Part shown: piece by piece, positions 1 through 7,827 of the stretch
Numbering within the stretch: the stretch's first letter is position 1
Layout: each line of letters opens with the position of its first letter
Assembly (NCBI GenBank): GCA_035798135.1
Contig: JAPFBR010000001.1
Location: forward strand, 1,116,001 to 1,180,000
Direction: 5' to 3'
DNA length: 64,000 nucleotides
Source of the DNA: Sediminicola sp035798135
GTDB lineage: Bacteria > Bacteroidota > Bacteroidia > Flavobacteriales > Flavobacteriaceae
Notes under the pieces: generated by a model
Databases searched by the model: none
What the model saw: only the letters and a program-made list of their open reading frames with translations
Told to the model about the DNA's origin: nothing
Program-made: the position numbers and the translations under genes

Positions 1-1
1 G

Positions 2-376
2 GACTCCAAAAGTGAGATTAGGGCTATAGCAGAGACAGACACCAAATTGATCATGGTTCCCATTGAGAAAATGGAAGAATGGACCGCCAAATATAAATCA
101 TGGCGAAATTTTGTGTTTGAAAGCTACCACACCCGACTAAACGAATTACTTAGTACCCTGGATAGTATTGCCTTCAATAATATGGACCAAAGGCTAGTAG
201 CATATCTTAAAGAAAAATCAAGAATCAATAAAGGTCAAACTATCCATAATACCCATCAAGAAATAGCATACGAACTCCACAGCTCTAGGGTCGTCATTTC
301 CAGACTTCTTAAAAAATTGGAACAAATGGGCAAAATAGAGCTTCATAGAAATCATATAAAAATTTTGGATTTATAA
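2..376 (+). CDS. Crp/Fnr-family transcriptional regulator, 5'-truncated by the window edge
   Basis: The reading frame is open from the first complete codon at base 2 to a stop at 376, so only the last 124 residues are present: the end of the cyclic-nucleotide-binding-like beta roll, the dimer helix, and a C-terminal winged helix-turn-helix of the Crp type. The recognition-helix segment SSRVVISRLLKKLEQ (codons 281-325) aligns with SRETVGR of CRP and RETISR of FNR: both arginines are kept, but the glutamate is a valine (codon 290-292). The gene lies directly upstream of the sulfur genes, whose promoters share a Crp-like dyad, so it is the natural candidate for their activator (inference). The ligand or sensing mode cannot be judged, because the N-terminal domain is outside the window. 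Confidence 0.9.
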   Translation, partial: DSKSEIRAIAETDTKLIMVPIEKMEEWTAKYKSWRNFVFESYHTRLNELLSTLDSIAFNNMDQRLVAYLKEKSRINKGQTIHNTHQEIAYELHSSRVVISRLLKKLEQMGKIELHRNHIKILDL

Positions 377-383
377 GGGCTCT

Positions 384-427
384 GTAACCAATGTTACTGC
401 ACAACCTTTTTTGGTGCACTAGTTTCG
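384..427 (+). promoter_or_regulatory. Class II operator-promoter for the TauE gene
   Basis: A perfect inverted repeat GTAAC-CAAT-GTTAC at 384-397 is followed by a -7 box TAGTTTCG at 420-427 (Bacteroidota consensus TAnnTTTG, one mismatch). The -7 box starts 29.5 bp from the dyad centre, the spacing shared by the other sulfur promoters of this window. With the first base of the box at about -12, the operator centre falls at about -41.5. No -33 TTTG is evident, as expected for an activator-dependent promoter. Confidence 0.8.
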
Positions 428-448
428 CACTAATAAATATAAATTCAT

Positions 449-1261
449 ATGGAGTTGTTGCAAGTGTTTGGTTATGCAAGTGCATTGATTATTGGAATTT
501 CGCTTGGTTTGATTGGTGGAGGAGGATCTATTTTGGCGGTTCCTGTGCTTGCCTACCTTTTTACCGTCAACGAAAAAGTTGCTACAGCCTACTCTCTGTT
601 CATCGTGGGGGCCAGTGCCCTTGTGGGTGGTTGGCAACAGCACTTAAAAGGATATGTCGATTGGCGAACTTCGGTTGTATTTGGTATCCCGGCAATCATT
701 GGGGTAACGGCTGTTCGGCATTATGTGGTGCCCGCAATGCCTGATGTTCTTTTCAACATGGGAGATTTTGAGTTCACCAGAAGAATGGCCATGTTCGGAC
801 TTTTTGCCGTTTTGATGATTCCTGCGGCCTATTCCATGCTCATGAACGGAAAAAAATTAACTGTAAAAGGAGATGGGAAAATAAAATACAACTATCCATT
901 AATATTGGCCGAAGGATTGATTGTTGGAGCGATAACAGGAATGATTGGAGCTGGAGGGGGATTTTTGATTATCCCGGCCCTTGTAATCCTTGCCAATGTA
1001 GAGATGAAAGTAGCAGTGGGTACTTCTCTAATCATAATTGCATTCAAATCGTTATCGGGTTTCTTTTTAGGGGATGCTTTGACCATGGAAATAGATTGGA
1101 GCTTCCTAGGACTCTTTACCGGACTTTCACTGATAGGTATTTTCATCGGGAGTTACTTGAGTAATTTTGTAGATGGCAACAAGCTTAAAAAAGGATTTGG
1201 CTATTTCATCTTGGTAATGGCGGGTTTCATTTTTTATATGGAGTTTTTTATCCAGCGATAA
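449..1261 (+). CDS. TauE/SafE-family sulfite/sulfur-compound exporter
   Basis: This 270-residue protein is almost entirely hydrophobic, with about eight membrane segments. It has the two glycine-rich family repeats: ISLGLIGGGGSILAVPVL near residues 17-34 and ITGMIGAGGGFLIIPALV near 162-179. TauE/SafE proteins are inner-membrane transporters of sulfite, sulfoacetate or related anions. In staphylococcal cst operons a TauE neighbours CstB and Sqr, and the same company is seen here, so export of sulfite or thiosulfate formed during sulfide detoxification is the likely role (inference). The gene has its own operator-promoter and is followed by a strong terminator. Confidence 0.88.
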   Translation: MELLQVFGYASALIIGISLGLIGGGGSILAVPVLAYLFTVNEKVATAYSLFIVGASALVGGWQQHLKGYVDWRTSVVFGIPAIIGVTAVRHYVVPAMPDVLFNMGDFEFTRRMAMFGLFAVLMIPAAYSMLMNGKKLTVKGDGKIKYNYPLILAEGLIVGAITGMIGAGGGFLIIPALVILANVEMKVAVGTSLIIIAFKSLSGFFLGDALTMEIDWSFLGLFTGLSLIGIFIGSYLSNFVDGNKLKKGFGYFILVMAGFIFYMEFFIQR

Positions 1262-1301
1262 TTGTTCTAAGGAAAGCAAGTATCAAAATAGTTGTCCATG
1301 T

Positions 1302-1333
1302 AATGACCTGTAAAAAACAGGTCATTTTTTTTT
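1302..1333 (+). terminator. Rho-independent terminator after the TauE gene
   Basis: A perfect 9-bp stem, AATGACCTG with CAGGTCATT, encloses a 7-base A-rich loop and is followed by a run of T. It separates the TauE transcript from the next operator. Confidence 0.85.
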
Positions 1334-1351
1334 GGTTCATTACTACTGTGT

Positions 1352-1395
1352 GTAACCAAAGTTACTGTAGACCCTAAAAAACCTTTTTAACTTTA
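1352..1395 (+). promoter_or_regulatory. Class II operator-promoter for the first CstB-like gene
   Basis: A perfect inverted repeat GTAAC-CAAA-GTTAC at 1352-1365 is followed by TAACTTTA at 1388-1395 (TAnnTTTG with the last base changed). Centre-to-box spacing is 29.5 bp, as at the other sulfur promoters. The predicted transcript start is near 1400, 20 bases before the ATG. Confidence 0.8.
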
Positions 1396-1419
1396 CGTCA
1401 AGAATTTTAAATAGAAATC

Positions 1420-2829
1420 ATGATTATTGAGCAAATTTATACAGGTTGTCTGGCACAGGGAGCATACTATATAGAAAGTAAGGGTGAAATTGCTATAATT
1501 GACCCTTTGCGGGAAGTAAAACCTTATCTCTATAGGGCCAATTTGGACAATGCCAAAATCAAATATATTTTTGAGACGCATTTTCATGCCGATTTCGTGA
1601 GCGGTCACGTTACTTTGGCAAAAGAAACAGGAGCTCCTATTGTTTTCGGACCCCAGGCGAACCCAGCATTCGATGCAATTATTGCAGCAGATGGGCAAGA
1701 ATTTAAATTAGGTGAAATTACTATTACAGTGTTACATACTCCGGGGCATACCATGGAAAGCACTACCTATCTTTTAAAGGATAAAGACGGAAAAGACCAT
1801 GCGATCTTTAGTGGGGACACCTTGTTTTTAGGGGATGTGGGCAGGCCAGATTTGGCCCAAAAAATGGGTGTTTTGACAGAGCGGGATTTGGCAGGGCTTT
1901 TATTTGACAGCCTGCGCAATAAAATAATGCCCTTAGCAGATGATGTTATTGTTTATCCGGCTCACGGGGCAGGATCGGCTTGTGGCAAGAACATGATGAA
2001 AGAAACCGTTGATACTTTGGGGAACCAAAAGAAAATGAACTATGCCTTACGTGCCGATATGACCAAAGAGGAATTCATCAATGAGGTCACTGAAGGTCTT
2101 TTGCCTCCGCCACAATATTTCCCTTTAAATGTTAAGATGAACAAGGAGGGATATGAAGATTTTGAAGAAGTTCTGGAACGGGGTACAAGGGAGTTGTCCC
2201 CAGAAGCTTTTGAGATAGCTGCCAATGAAACAAGTGCTGTAATACTTGACGTTAGACATCAAGATGATTTTGCCAAAGGTCATATCCCACGTTCTATTTT
2301 TATTGGACTCGATGGGAGTTTTGCACCGTGGGTAGGTGCTTTAATTGCAGATGTAAAACAACCTATAGTATTGGTTGCCACAAAAGGACAGGAAGAAGAG
2401 GCAGTAACCCGACTGGCAAGAGTCGGTTTTGATAATACATTGGGTTATCTAAAAGGCGGATTTGAGGCTTGGAAGAAGGCCGGAATGGATTATGATACTG
2501 TAAGTTATATAACCTCCAAAAATTTGAACGATGTATTGGCCAATGAAAAGCTTCCCATTTTTGATGTACGAAAAGAAACTGAGTATCTATCCGAACATGT
2601 TTTGGATGCGAACAATGCCCCCTTGGATTATTTAAATGATCATTTGGCCGAATTCGCATCGTCCAAGACCTTTTATGTGCATTGTGCCAGTGGGTATAGA
2701 AGTATGATAGCTGCTTCCATTCTAAAAAGTAGGGGCATCCATAATCTTATTGATGTAAAAGGTGGCTTTAAGGCCATTAAGACAACTGATATTCCAGTAT
2801 CGGAGTTTGTTTGTCCTACAACATTATAA
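1420..2829 (+). CDS. CstB-like persulfide dioxygenase-rhodanese fusion (first copy)
   Basis: Residues 1 to about 245 form an ETHE1-type metallo-beta-lactamase domain: THFHADFVSGH at 53-63, TPGHTMES, SGDTLFLGDVGRPDL and VYPAHGAGSACGKNM. The usual fourth histidine of HxHxDH is Phe59, as expected for a mononuclear-iron persulfide dioxygenase. Two rhodanese modules follow. The first (about 265-360) has no cysteine in the active loop (VATKGQE). The second (about 370-465) has HCASGYRS with Cys422. This three-part plan and the length of 469 residues match CstB, which oxidises low-molecular-weight persulfides to sulfite and transfers sulfane sulfur to give thiosulfate. Cys188 in the SACGKNM segment may be the counterpart of the second CstB cysteine. 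A paralogue lies at 8593. Confidence 0.88.
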   Translation: MIIEQIYTGCLAQGAYYIESKGEIAIIDPLREVKPYLYRANLDNAKIKYIFETHFHADFVSGHVTLAKETGAPIVFGPQANPAFDAIIAADGQEFKLGEITITVLHTPGHTMESTTYLLKDKDGKDHAIFSGDTLFLGDVGRPDLAQKMGVLTERDLAGLLFDSLRNKIMPLADDVIVYPAHGAGSACGKNMMKETVDTLGNQKKMNYALRADMTKEEFINEVTEGLLPPPQYFPLNVKMNKEGYEDFEEVLERGTRELSPEAFEIAANETSAVILDVRHQDDFAKGHIPRSIFIGLDGSFAPWVGALIADVKQPIVLVATKGQEEEAVTRLARVGFDNTLGYLKGGFEAWKKAGMDYDTVSYITSKNLNDVLANEKLPIFDVRKETEYLSEHVLDANNAPLDYLNDHLAEFASSKTFYVHCASGYRSMIAASILKSRGIHNLIDVKGGFKAIKTTDIPVSEFVCPTTL

Positions 2830-2849
2830 TAGCCTTTTTAATAAGCTAT

Positions 2850-2893
2850 GTAACCAAGGTTTCGGCTGTTGTGTTATTACTAGGGCACGTTTA
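2850..2893 (+). promoter_or_regulatory. Weaker class II operator-promoter for the rhodanese gene
   Basis: GTAAC-CAAG-GTTTC at 2850-2863 is the shared operator with one half-site base changed. The -7 position at the conserved 29.5-bp spacing reads CACGTTTA (2886-2893), the poorest -7 match of the set. The gene may be expressed partly by readthrough from the upstream CstB-like gene, because no strong terminator was seen between them. Confidence 0.6.
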
Positions 2894-2910
2894 ATATAAA
2901 CTTAATATTT

Positions 2911-3261
2911 ATGTCTTTTTTAGCTACATTATTCAAACCCAAGTCCAATAAAACAGACTTGATAAAAATTCTAAACCTGCAAGAGTTTCGGGATGCCATA
3001 AAAAACAACAAAATTCAATTGATAGATGTGCGTACCTCCCAAGAATATCAGGGGGGCCATATTAAGAATGCCATGAATATTGATTTTTTCAATGGGGAGG
3101 CATTTCGAAAAGCCTTCGAAAAATTAAACAAGGAAGAACCTGTCTATGTTTATTGTCGGTCAGGCAACCGTAGTCAAAAGGCGGCTGCACGTCTTGTTGG
3201 CATGGGATTCAAAAAAATCTATGATTTAAAAGGAGGTTTTATGGCATGGGAACGGCAATAG
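2911..3261 (+). CDS. Single-domain rhodanese-like sulfurtransferase
   Basis: This 116-residue protein has one rhodanese domain: IDVRTSQEYQGGHIKNAMNI, then the active-site loop VYCRSGNRS with Cys82, then LKGGFMAWERQ at the end. The six-residue loop starting at Cys82 (CRSGNR) is typical of small sulfurtransferases that use persulfide or thiosulfate donors. There is no clear signal peptide, so it is probably cytosolic. Its place between the CstB-like and SQR genes suggests sulfane-sulfur relay from persulfide pools (inference). Confidence 0.9.
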   Translation: MSFLATLFKPKSNKTDLIKILNLQEFRDAIKNNKIQLIDVRTSQEYQGGHIKNAMNIDFFNGEAFRKAFEKLNKEEPVYVYCRSGNRSQKAAARLVGMGFKKIYDLKGGFMAWERQ

Positions 3262-3410
3262 GAATAAGCTGTGAGCCTCGAAAAATGGAATGTACTGCCA
3301 AGCCCAGTGCGCGTAAAGCCATAGAGCATATTTTTTCAATATAGCTGTAGTCTAAATATTTTTAGTAAGGTATGGTTGTGGAACATTCATTTTAACTGGC
3401 CCGACCAGAT

Positions 3411-3454
3411 GTGACAAATGTCACTTTTTACTGTGAATATCCGATATATATTTG
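3411..3454 (+). promoter_or_regulatory. Variant operator GTGAC-N4-GTCAC with a perfect -7 box
   Basis: The dyad GTGAC-AAAT-GTCAC occupies 3411-3424, and TATATTTG (perfect TAnnTTTG) sits at 3447-3454, again 29.5 bp from the dyad centre. The geometry equals that of the GTAAC/GTTAC sites, but the half-site is the classical Crp/Fnr TGTGAC. It may be read by a second family member that keeps the canonical glutamate in its recognition helix (inference). The predicted transcript start is at about 3458-3459. Confidence 0.72.
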
Positions 3455-3457
3455 ATT

Positions 3458-3556
3458 ATGAAATTGAGCAAAGGGACAAAGCTGTTTGTGGTTTGCCTTC
3501 TTTGTGCGGGCATTGTTACCATCAGTGTTCTAGTAATTAAATTTATAAACAATTGA
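3458..3556 (+). CDS. Possible 32-residue membrane peptide, perhaps translated leaderless
   Basis: An ATG at 3458 opens a 32-codon frame with a basic N-terminus (MKLSKGTK), one hydrophobic segment (LFVVCLLCAGIVTISVLVI) and a KFINN tail, ending at 3556. The layout is that of a one-helix membrane peptide. The start coincides with the predicted transcript start of the variant promoter, so translation would have to be leaderless. Otherwise the frame is part of the 5' untranslated region of the next gene. I know of no family for it. Confidence 0.35.
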   Translation: MKLSKGTKLFVVCLLCAGIVTISVLVIKFINN

Positions 3557-3567
3557 ATTCTAGAAAT

Positions 3568-3774
3568 ATGAAACAAAACATGGGCGGGACAGACCGCACA
3601 ATCAGATTTATTATTGCAGCGGTGATTGGCGTATTGTATTGGCAGAAAATTATAGACGGCACATTGGCTTATGTTCTTCTCCCGTTAGCCGGTATTTTTA
3701 TCCTCACCAGCTTTATAAGCTTTTGTCCTTTATATAGTATTGTAGGTCTGAATACCTGCAAGATCAAAAAGTAG
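3568..3774 (+). CDS. DUF2892 (YgaP-like) inner-membrane protein
   Basis: I chose the ATG at 3568 over a TTG five codons upstream. The 68-residue product starts with MKQNMGGTDRTIRFI and has two membrane helices and an SFCPLYSIVGLNTC end. This is the pattern of the DUF2892 family, also found as the membrane part of YgaP, where it is fused to a rhodanese. It usually occurs beside rhodanese and sulfide-oxidation genes, as here. The biochemical role is unknown. The cysteines near the C-terminus could accept sulfane sulfur (speculative). Confidence 0.85.
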   Translation: MKQNMGGTDRTIRFIIAAVIGVLYWQKIIDGTLAYVLLPLAGIFILTSFISFCPLYSIVGLNTCKIKK

Positions 3775-3794
3775 AAATTGAATACTATAAAAGA

Positions 3795-3826
3795 GGGGTT
3801 TGACATATAGTATGGCAAACCCCTTT
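3795..3826 (+). terminator. Hairpin after the DUF2892 gene, probable terminator
   Basis: GGGGTTTG (3795-3802) pairs with CAAACCCC (3816-3823) across a 13-base loop, followed by only three T before the sequence turns mixed. The stem is strong and the tail weak, so termination may be partial. Confidence 0.5.
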
Positions 3827-3864
3827 ACTATGGCTTAAAATTACCCTGCTATTTCTTGCGCTAT

Positions 3865-3908
3865 GTAACCATTGTTACTGTATTCATAAAATATCGGATC
3901 TATCTTTA
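3865..3908 (+). promoter_or_regulatory. Class II operator-promoter for the SQR gene
   Basis: A perfect GTAAC-CATT-GTTAC lies at 3865-3878, and the -7 box TATCTTTA at 3901-3908 is 29.5 bp from the centre. The predicted start of transcription is near 3913, giving a leader of about 27 bases. Confidence 0.8.
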
Positions 3909-3939
3909 AGAAGTTATAATTACAATAAATATATCTCAG

Positions 3940-5244
3940 ATGAAATCACATTATCAAATACTAATTATTGGAGGGGGTACGGCTGGCATTATGGTGGCTT
4001 CACAACTTTTGAGACAGAAAAATGCAAAGGACGTTGCTATTATTGAGCCATCGGACACACATTACTATCAACCGGCTTGGACCTTGGTGGCTGCCGGCAC
4101 TTACGACTACGACAATACAGCCAGACCCATGGCAACGATCATTCCTAAAGGCGCTACCTGGGTAAAGGACAAGGCCACTGGTTTTGATCCGGAAAATAAC
4201 CTGGTCCATACCAAAAACAAAGGGGATATCACATATGATTATTTGGTGGTAGCTCCTGGATTAGCTTATGATTTTAGTTTGGTACCTGGCTTGGGGGATG
4301 CAATAGATAAAGGAGTGGTTTGCAGTACATATACCAATTCAAAACATGCATGGGATGTTATTAAAAATTTTAAGGGAGGGACTGCTTTGTTCACACAACC
4401 TACCACCCCTATAAAATGTGGAGGTGCACCCCAAAAAATCATGTATTTGGCAGAAAGCTATTTTAGAAAAACTGGGGTTCGAAAAAATATAGATGTTGTG
4501 TTTGCAACCTCTGGGACAGTAATATTTGGGATTAAAAGGATCGCTGATACCTTAATGAAGGTCGTAGATAGAAAGGATATCAATCTTAGGTTTTATCACA
4601 AACTTGTGGCGGTAGATGGCGAAAAACAGATTGCTTGGTATGAACTGGGCAAAGATATTGCGCCGGGTAGTAGTGTGGTAAGGTCTGGGGATGATGATAA
4701 ACAATTGGATAAGGCTTTTCAATATAATTACAAGGACGTAAAAGTGACTATTGAAGGAAACAGATATGGCATTCATTATGATATGCTGCATACGGCACCG
4801 CCATCGGTAGCACCAAAGTTTGTAAAGGAATCTTCCTTGGTAAACGAGGCAGGATGGGTAGACGTAAACAGTGAAACCATGCAGCATACTAAATATCCAA
4901 ATATTTTTAGTTTGGGAGATGTTTCCTCGTTACCAACTGCAAAAACAGGGGCGGCTGTAAGAAAACAAGCGCCTATAGTTGTGGACAATATAGATCTGTT
5001 GATAAAGCAAAACAAGATCGGAACAAAAGCCTATAATGGCTATTCCTCCTGTCCGTTAGTCACCGACTATGGGAAAATGGTATTGGCAGAATTTGATTAT
5101 AAAAATAACTTTACCCCTGATCCAAAACTAAAACAAATGCTTGTTTTTGATAGTTCTAAAGAACATTGGAGATTATGGATGCTAAAGAAATACGGATTGC
5201 CATATCTCTATTGGAATAAAATGATGAAAGGCAAGAATGTTTAA
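3940..5244 (+). CDS. sqr: Sulfide:quinone oxidoreductase
   Basis: This 434-residue FAD disulfide reductase family protein begins with the nucleotide-binding motif IIGGGTAGIMVASQL (about residues 9-23) and has a second FAD segment at IFSLGDVSSLPTAKTGAAV. Cys160 in IKCGGAPQKIMYL and Cys371 in SSCPLVTDYGKMVLAEFDY fit the two redox cysteines of the mitochondrial SQOR type, as I recall that alignment. The C-terminal YLYWNKMMKG matches the membrane-associating end of that type. It should oxidise sulfide at the inner membrane, pass electrons to menaquinone and hand the sulfane sulfur to a small thiol. The resulting persulfide is the substrate of the CstB-like enzymes encoded on either side. Confidence 0.93.
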   Translation: MKSHYQILIIGGGTAGIMVASQLLRQKNAKDVAIIEPSDTHYYQPAWTLVAAGTYDYDNTARPMATIIPKGATWVKDKATGFDPENNLVHTKNKGDITYDYLVVAPGLAYDFSLVPGLGDAIDKGVVCSTYTNSKHAWDVIKNFKGGTALFTQPTTPIKCGGAPQKIMYLAESYFRKTGVRKNIDVVFATSGTVIFGIKRIADTLMKVVDRKDINLRFYHKLVAVDGEKQIAWYELGKDIAPGSSVVRSGDDDKQLDKAFQYNYKDVKVTIEGNRYGIHYDMLHTAPPSVAPKFVKESSLVNEAGWVDVNSETMQHTKYPNIFSLGDVSSLPTAKTGAAVRKQAPIVVDNIDLLIKQNKIGTKAYNGYSSCPLVTDYGKMVLAEFDYKNNFTPDPKLKQMLVFDSSKEHWRLWMLKKYGLPYLYWNKMMKGKNV

Positions 5245-5271
5245 TTAAACACTTTCCCCCATCCATTGCAA

Positions 5272-5306
5272 AAAGATGAAACTTACTAAGTTTCATCTTT
5301 TTTTTT
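5272..5306. terminator. Bidirectional terminator between sqr and the convergent porin gene
   Basis: AAGATGAAACTT and AAGTTTCATCTT form a perfect 12-bp stem with a 3-base loop. A T run follows on the plus strand and an A run precedes it, so it can end both convergent transcripts. Confidence 0.88.
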
Positions 5307-5323
5307 GACCTAATTCTGATTTA

Positions 5324-6673
5324 TTAGAAGTTATAATTTAATATTAAATCAATGTGGAATAAGTCGGTTTTATTAAAGTAGAAATTGGGGTTATTTGGAA
5401 AATCACCATTGGCAATTTTTGAAACCAATAACAATTCTGGATGTAGATTTTTTAGTTTATCAAACTTAAAAAAAAGATCTAGGTTAAACTGTGTGTAATC
5501 AGGGACAGCATATTTGTTCAGCCTAGGGTCCAGTACGGAAGGTTTCCAATGTCTTCCAATACTGAAAACACTTTGAATTTGAGTATTGATCTTTGTAAAG
5601 TTAAAGTTGGTATCGTAATGAAATACCAAGGCATGGTTATCCCCAGACCCTTCACTGCGTTCCCTTTTTTGAAAACTGAACAGATCTTCCCTTCCCCATT
5701 CCCGTGGCGAAATGAATTGACCATGAGGCAAGATTCTATCATATGCCAATGAGGCCTTGGATTTCATCCATTGATAGTCCAGCTTCACCCCTAAAATATC
5801 GGAAGTGTTATTACTGAAGTATCGCTGTGAATCGATATCATTACCGCCATTGCCAATCTTGTTTTGGTGCAACCACTCCAATTCTAAATTTAATTTTTGA
5901 GTGATGTCCATTCTTGGTTTTAGATAGGTGGTATTGGAAATATTATCTACATAAAAATTCCAAAAATCCAGTCGGAGATGCTCTGTTACCTTTATCTCGG
6001 AGTTAAAAAGAATTACATAATCGGAATCTGTATTTCCGCCATACTGATTGTTTTCACCTGTTATGCTTCTTCCTTCTGGATAGGTGCCAATACTTTCCCC
6101 TATATCATAAAAATGACCTGTTGAACGAGGTGCGATTTTATTAAGGATGCCGAGTTGCAGCGTATTCTCTTTTGTTTTTTTATAACGATACCAAAGACCC
6201 TGTACCAGAGTTGGAATCATACGCCCATCCTCAGGGTTGATCAAAGGCGTGTTTATTTTCATCCTACCAATTGCAAATTCGTGTTTTGGAGATTTATACT
6301 TTAAGTAAAGTTCTCCCAGTAAAAAAAGGGCATCATTTTTAAGGTCTAGCCGATTGAACAGACCCTCTTCATACCTGCTCAACTTACCAGTAGTTTCATC
6401 GGGCACCGTCAAATCTTGTATTTCAAGATTTGTGGAGTTGTAAAGTGCAGCCCCAATCTCCCATTTTTTATGGAACAAAAACTCATATTTGATCTTACCT
6501 CCAGAGGCCAGGGCGCTAAAGTCTTTTAAATTTCCTTTATTGAATGTATTCATATAATACGTTCTCCATTGCCCGGATAACGTACCCTTATTTTTTGTTT
6601 CAACAGGTTCTTGTGAAAATGCGAAAATGGGAATCAAGAAAAGCAGACAATTCAGCGTAGGTGCAAATTTCAT
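5324..6673 (-). CDS. Outer-membrane beta-barrel porin-like protein
   Basis: The 449-residue product has a signal peptide (MKFAPTLNCLLFLIPIFAFSQ), alternating aromatic and polar strands, and a C-terminal aromatic end (DLILNYNF), as expected for an outer-membrane barrel of the OprD or alginate-export type. The ATG overlaps the TGA of the upstream cytochrome gene by 4 bases (ATGA), which implies translational coupling. A porin coupled to a TsdA-like cytochrome suggests passage of thiosulfate or tetrathionate through the outer membrane (inference). Substrate specificity cannot be read from sequence. Confidence 0.75.
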   Translation of the reverse strand: MKFAPTLNCLLFLIPIFAFSQEPVETKNKGTLSGQWRTYYMNTFNKGNLKDFSALASGGKIKYEFLFHKKWEIGAALYNSTNLEIQDLTVPDETTGKLSRYEEGLFNRLDLKNDALFLLGELYLKYKSPKHEFAIGRMKINTPLINPEDGRMIPTLVQGLWYRYKKTKENTLQLGILNKIAPRSTGHFYDIGESIGTYPEGRSITGENNQYGGNTDSDYVILFNSEIKVTEHLRLDFWNFYVDNISNTTYLKPRMDITQKLNLELEWLHQNKIGNGGNDIDSQRYFSNNTSDILGVKLDYQWMKSKASLAYDRILPHGQFISPREWGREDLFSFQKRERSEGSGDNHALVFHYDTNFNFTKINTQIQSVFSIGRHWKPSVLDPRLNKYAVPDYTQFNLDLFFKFDKLKNLHPELLLVSKIANGDFPNNPNFYFNKTDLFHIDLILNYNF

Positions 6674-7701
6674 TTGGTTTTTTTTATATTGTATTGCTTC
6701 TCATAATAATCGATTATTGGAAGAAAAGGTCCATATTTATGTTGTTCTGGGGTAAATTCATCTGCCCATGGACCATAGGGGGATGATACTGGTTTTAATT
6801 TTTTAGCGGGATAATCATTTTCCGTACCTATTTTTATGGGTCGATCAAAACTATTGATGTACCCTGCAACATTAAAGGCTTCTTCGTCCGTCAATTTTGG
6901 ATTGTCCCACGTGGCTTGTCCAAAAGGCATATTCCCCTTAATAAATTCTGCAGAGGTGATGACCCTATGCATGCCAGCCCCGTTGTTATAGCTATCTTCT
7001 CCCCAAAGAGGTGGATATTGATATCCCTTGGCAGCACTGGCCATACGAACTCCCTGCCCATTCCCCCCATGACAGAGGGCGCATTCCTTAAGGTATAAAG
7101 TTTTTCCCTTATCAAGATCTACGGCTGTAGCAGGTATCTTTATTTTAGCATATCCCTTGAATTCCTTTTTTCTTTCTTCGGGCAGATCTTCACCCAACCA
7201 GGTCATATAGGCAACTATTGCTTTCATGGGTTTAGAATCTAGCGGCAGTTTTTTCCCGTTCATGCTTCGCTCCATACAACCATTAATGCGGTCCTCTATA
7301 GTCCCTATTTTGTTTGAACGTCCACCGAACTGGGGAAAACGCTCAATCACACCTACCCAAGATGCTGAACCCGCCTGAGTTCCACCTTTTAAATGGCAAT
7401 TGACACAAGCTAGATTATTACCGGAAAAACGCATATTGGGGTCTTCTGCAGTTGGACCCATCTGATTAGGTGTTTCAGCAATAAGCAAATAACCTTGTTT
7501 GACTTGTGAGTCCATATTGCCCAATTCAGAGAGCACATTTTTAGGATTCCAATCTTTATTAACCACAACATTATCGCTACCCATATTTTGAACAGCGCTA
7601 GGTTTATAGGTCAAAAGTCCAATAAACACTATGATTATGAACGAAAACATAACCAGAAACAACAAGAATAGCCTCTTGGCAAGTGACTTTAATTCTTCCA
7701 T
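6670..7701 (-). CDS. TsdA-like dihaem cytochrome c (thiosulfate dehydrogenase family)
   Basis: This 343-residue protein has one N-terminal membrane anchor (about residues 10-31) and two haem motifs: CVNCH at 99-103 and CALCH at 207-211. The segment RINGCMERSMNGKKLP with Cys142 is the TsdA signature, where a cysteine serves as axial ligand to the active-site haem. TsdA joins two thiosulfates into tetrathionate in the periplasm, or runs in reverse. Met220 and other methionines may ligate the second haem. The gene starts divergently from the DsrE-like gene at 7937 across a shared operator and is translationally coupled to the porin. Alternative: another dihaem c family member with a related fold. 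Confidence 0.82.
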   Translation of the reverse strand: MEELKSLAKRLFLLFLVMFSFIIIVFIGLLTYKPSAVQNMGSDNVVVNKDWNPKNVLSELGNMDSQVKQGYLLIAETPNQMGPTAEDPNMRFSGNNLACVNCHLKGGTQAGSASWVGVIERFPQFGGRSNKIGTIEDRINGCMERSMNGKKLPLDSKPMKAIVAYMTWLGEDLPEERKKEFKGYAKIKIPATAVDLDKGKTLYLKECALCHGGNGQGVRMASAAKGYQYPPLWGEDSYNNGAGMHRVITSAEFIKGNMPFGQATWDNPKLTDEEAFNVAGYINSFDRPIKIGTENDYPAKKLKPVSSPYGPWADEFTPEQHKYGPFLPIIDYYEKQYNIKKTK

Positions 7702-7753
7702 ATATTAAAAATAGCTTTAATAATGTTAGTGCAATTAATATAGAACAAGGAAA

Positions 7754-7827
7754 CGAATGTATAATTTTGGGATATGGTGCACAGTAACAATTGTTACAGA
7801 GAATCTTGCCTAAGAATCTTATATTTG
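7754..7827. promoter_or_regulatory. Shared divergent class II operator with two -7 boxes
   Basis: A perfect GTAAC-AATT-GTTAC sits at 7784-7797. On the plus strand TATATTTG (7820-7827) begins 29.5 bp from the centre. On the minus strand TACATTCG (7761 down to 7754) begins 29.5 bp from the same centre. One symmetric operator is therefore placed at about -41.5 for both the cytochrome-porin operon and the DsrE-like gene. The plus-strand leader would be about 105 bases, the minus leader about 48. Confidence 0.8.

Noticed and set aside
891..1146. Long antisense frames within real genes (for example opposite TauE, opposite sucB at 25404-26612, opposite asnS)
   Set aside because: They lie fully over genes with clear protein families, have no promoter or start signal, and their predicted products are low-complexity mirror translations.
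5268..5300. Perfect inverted repeat AAGATGAAACTT as an operator
   Set aside because: It sits between two convergent gene ends with flanking A and T runs, so a bidirectional terminator explains it.
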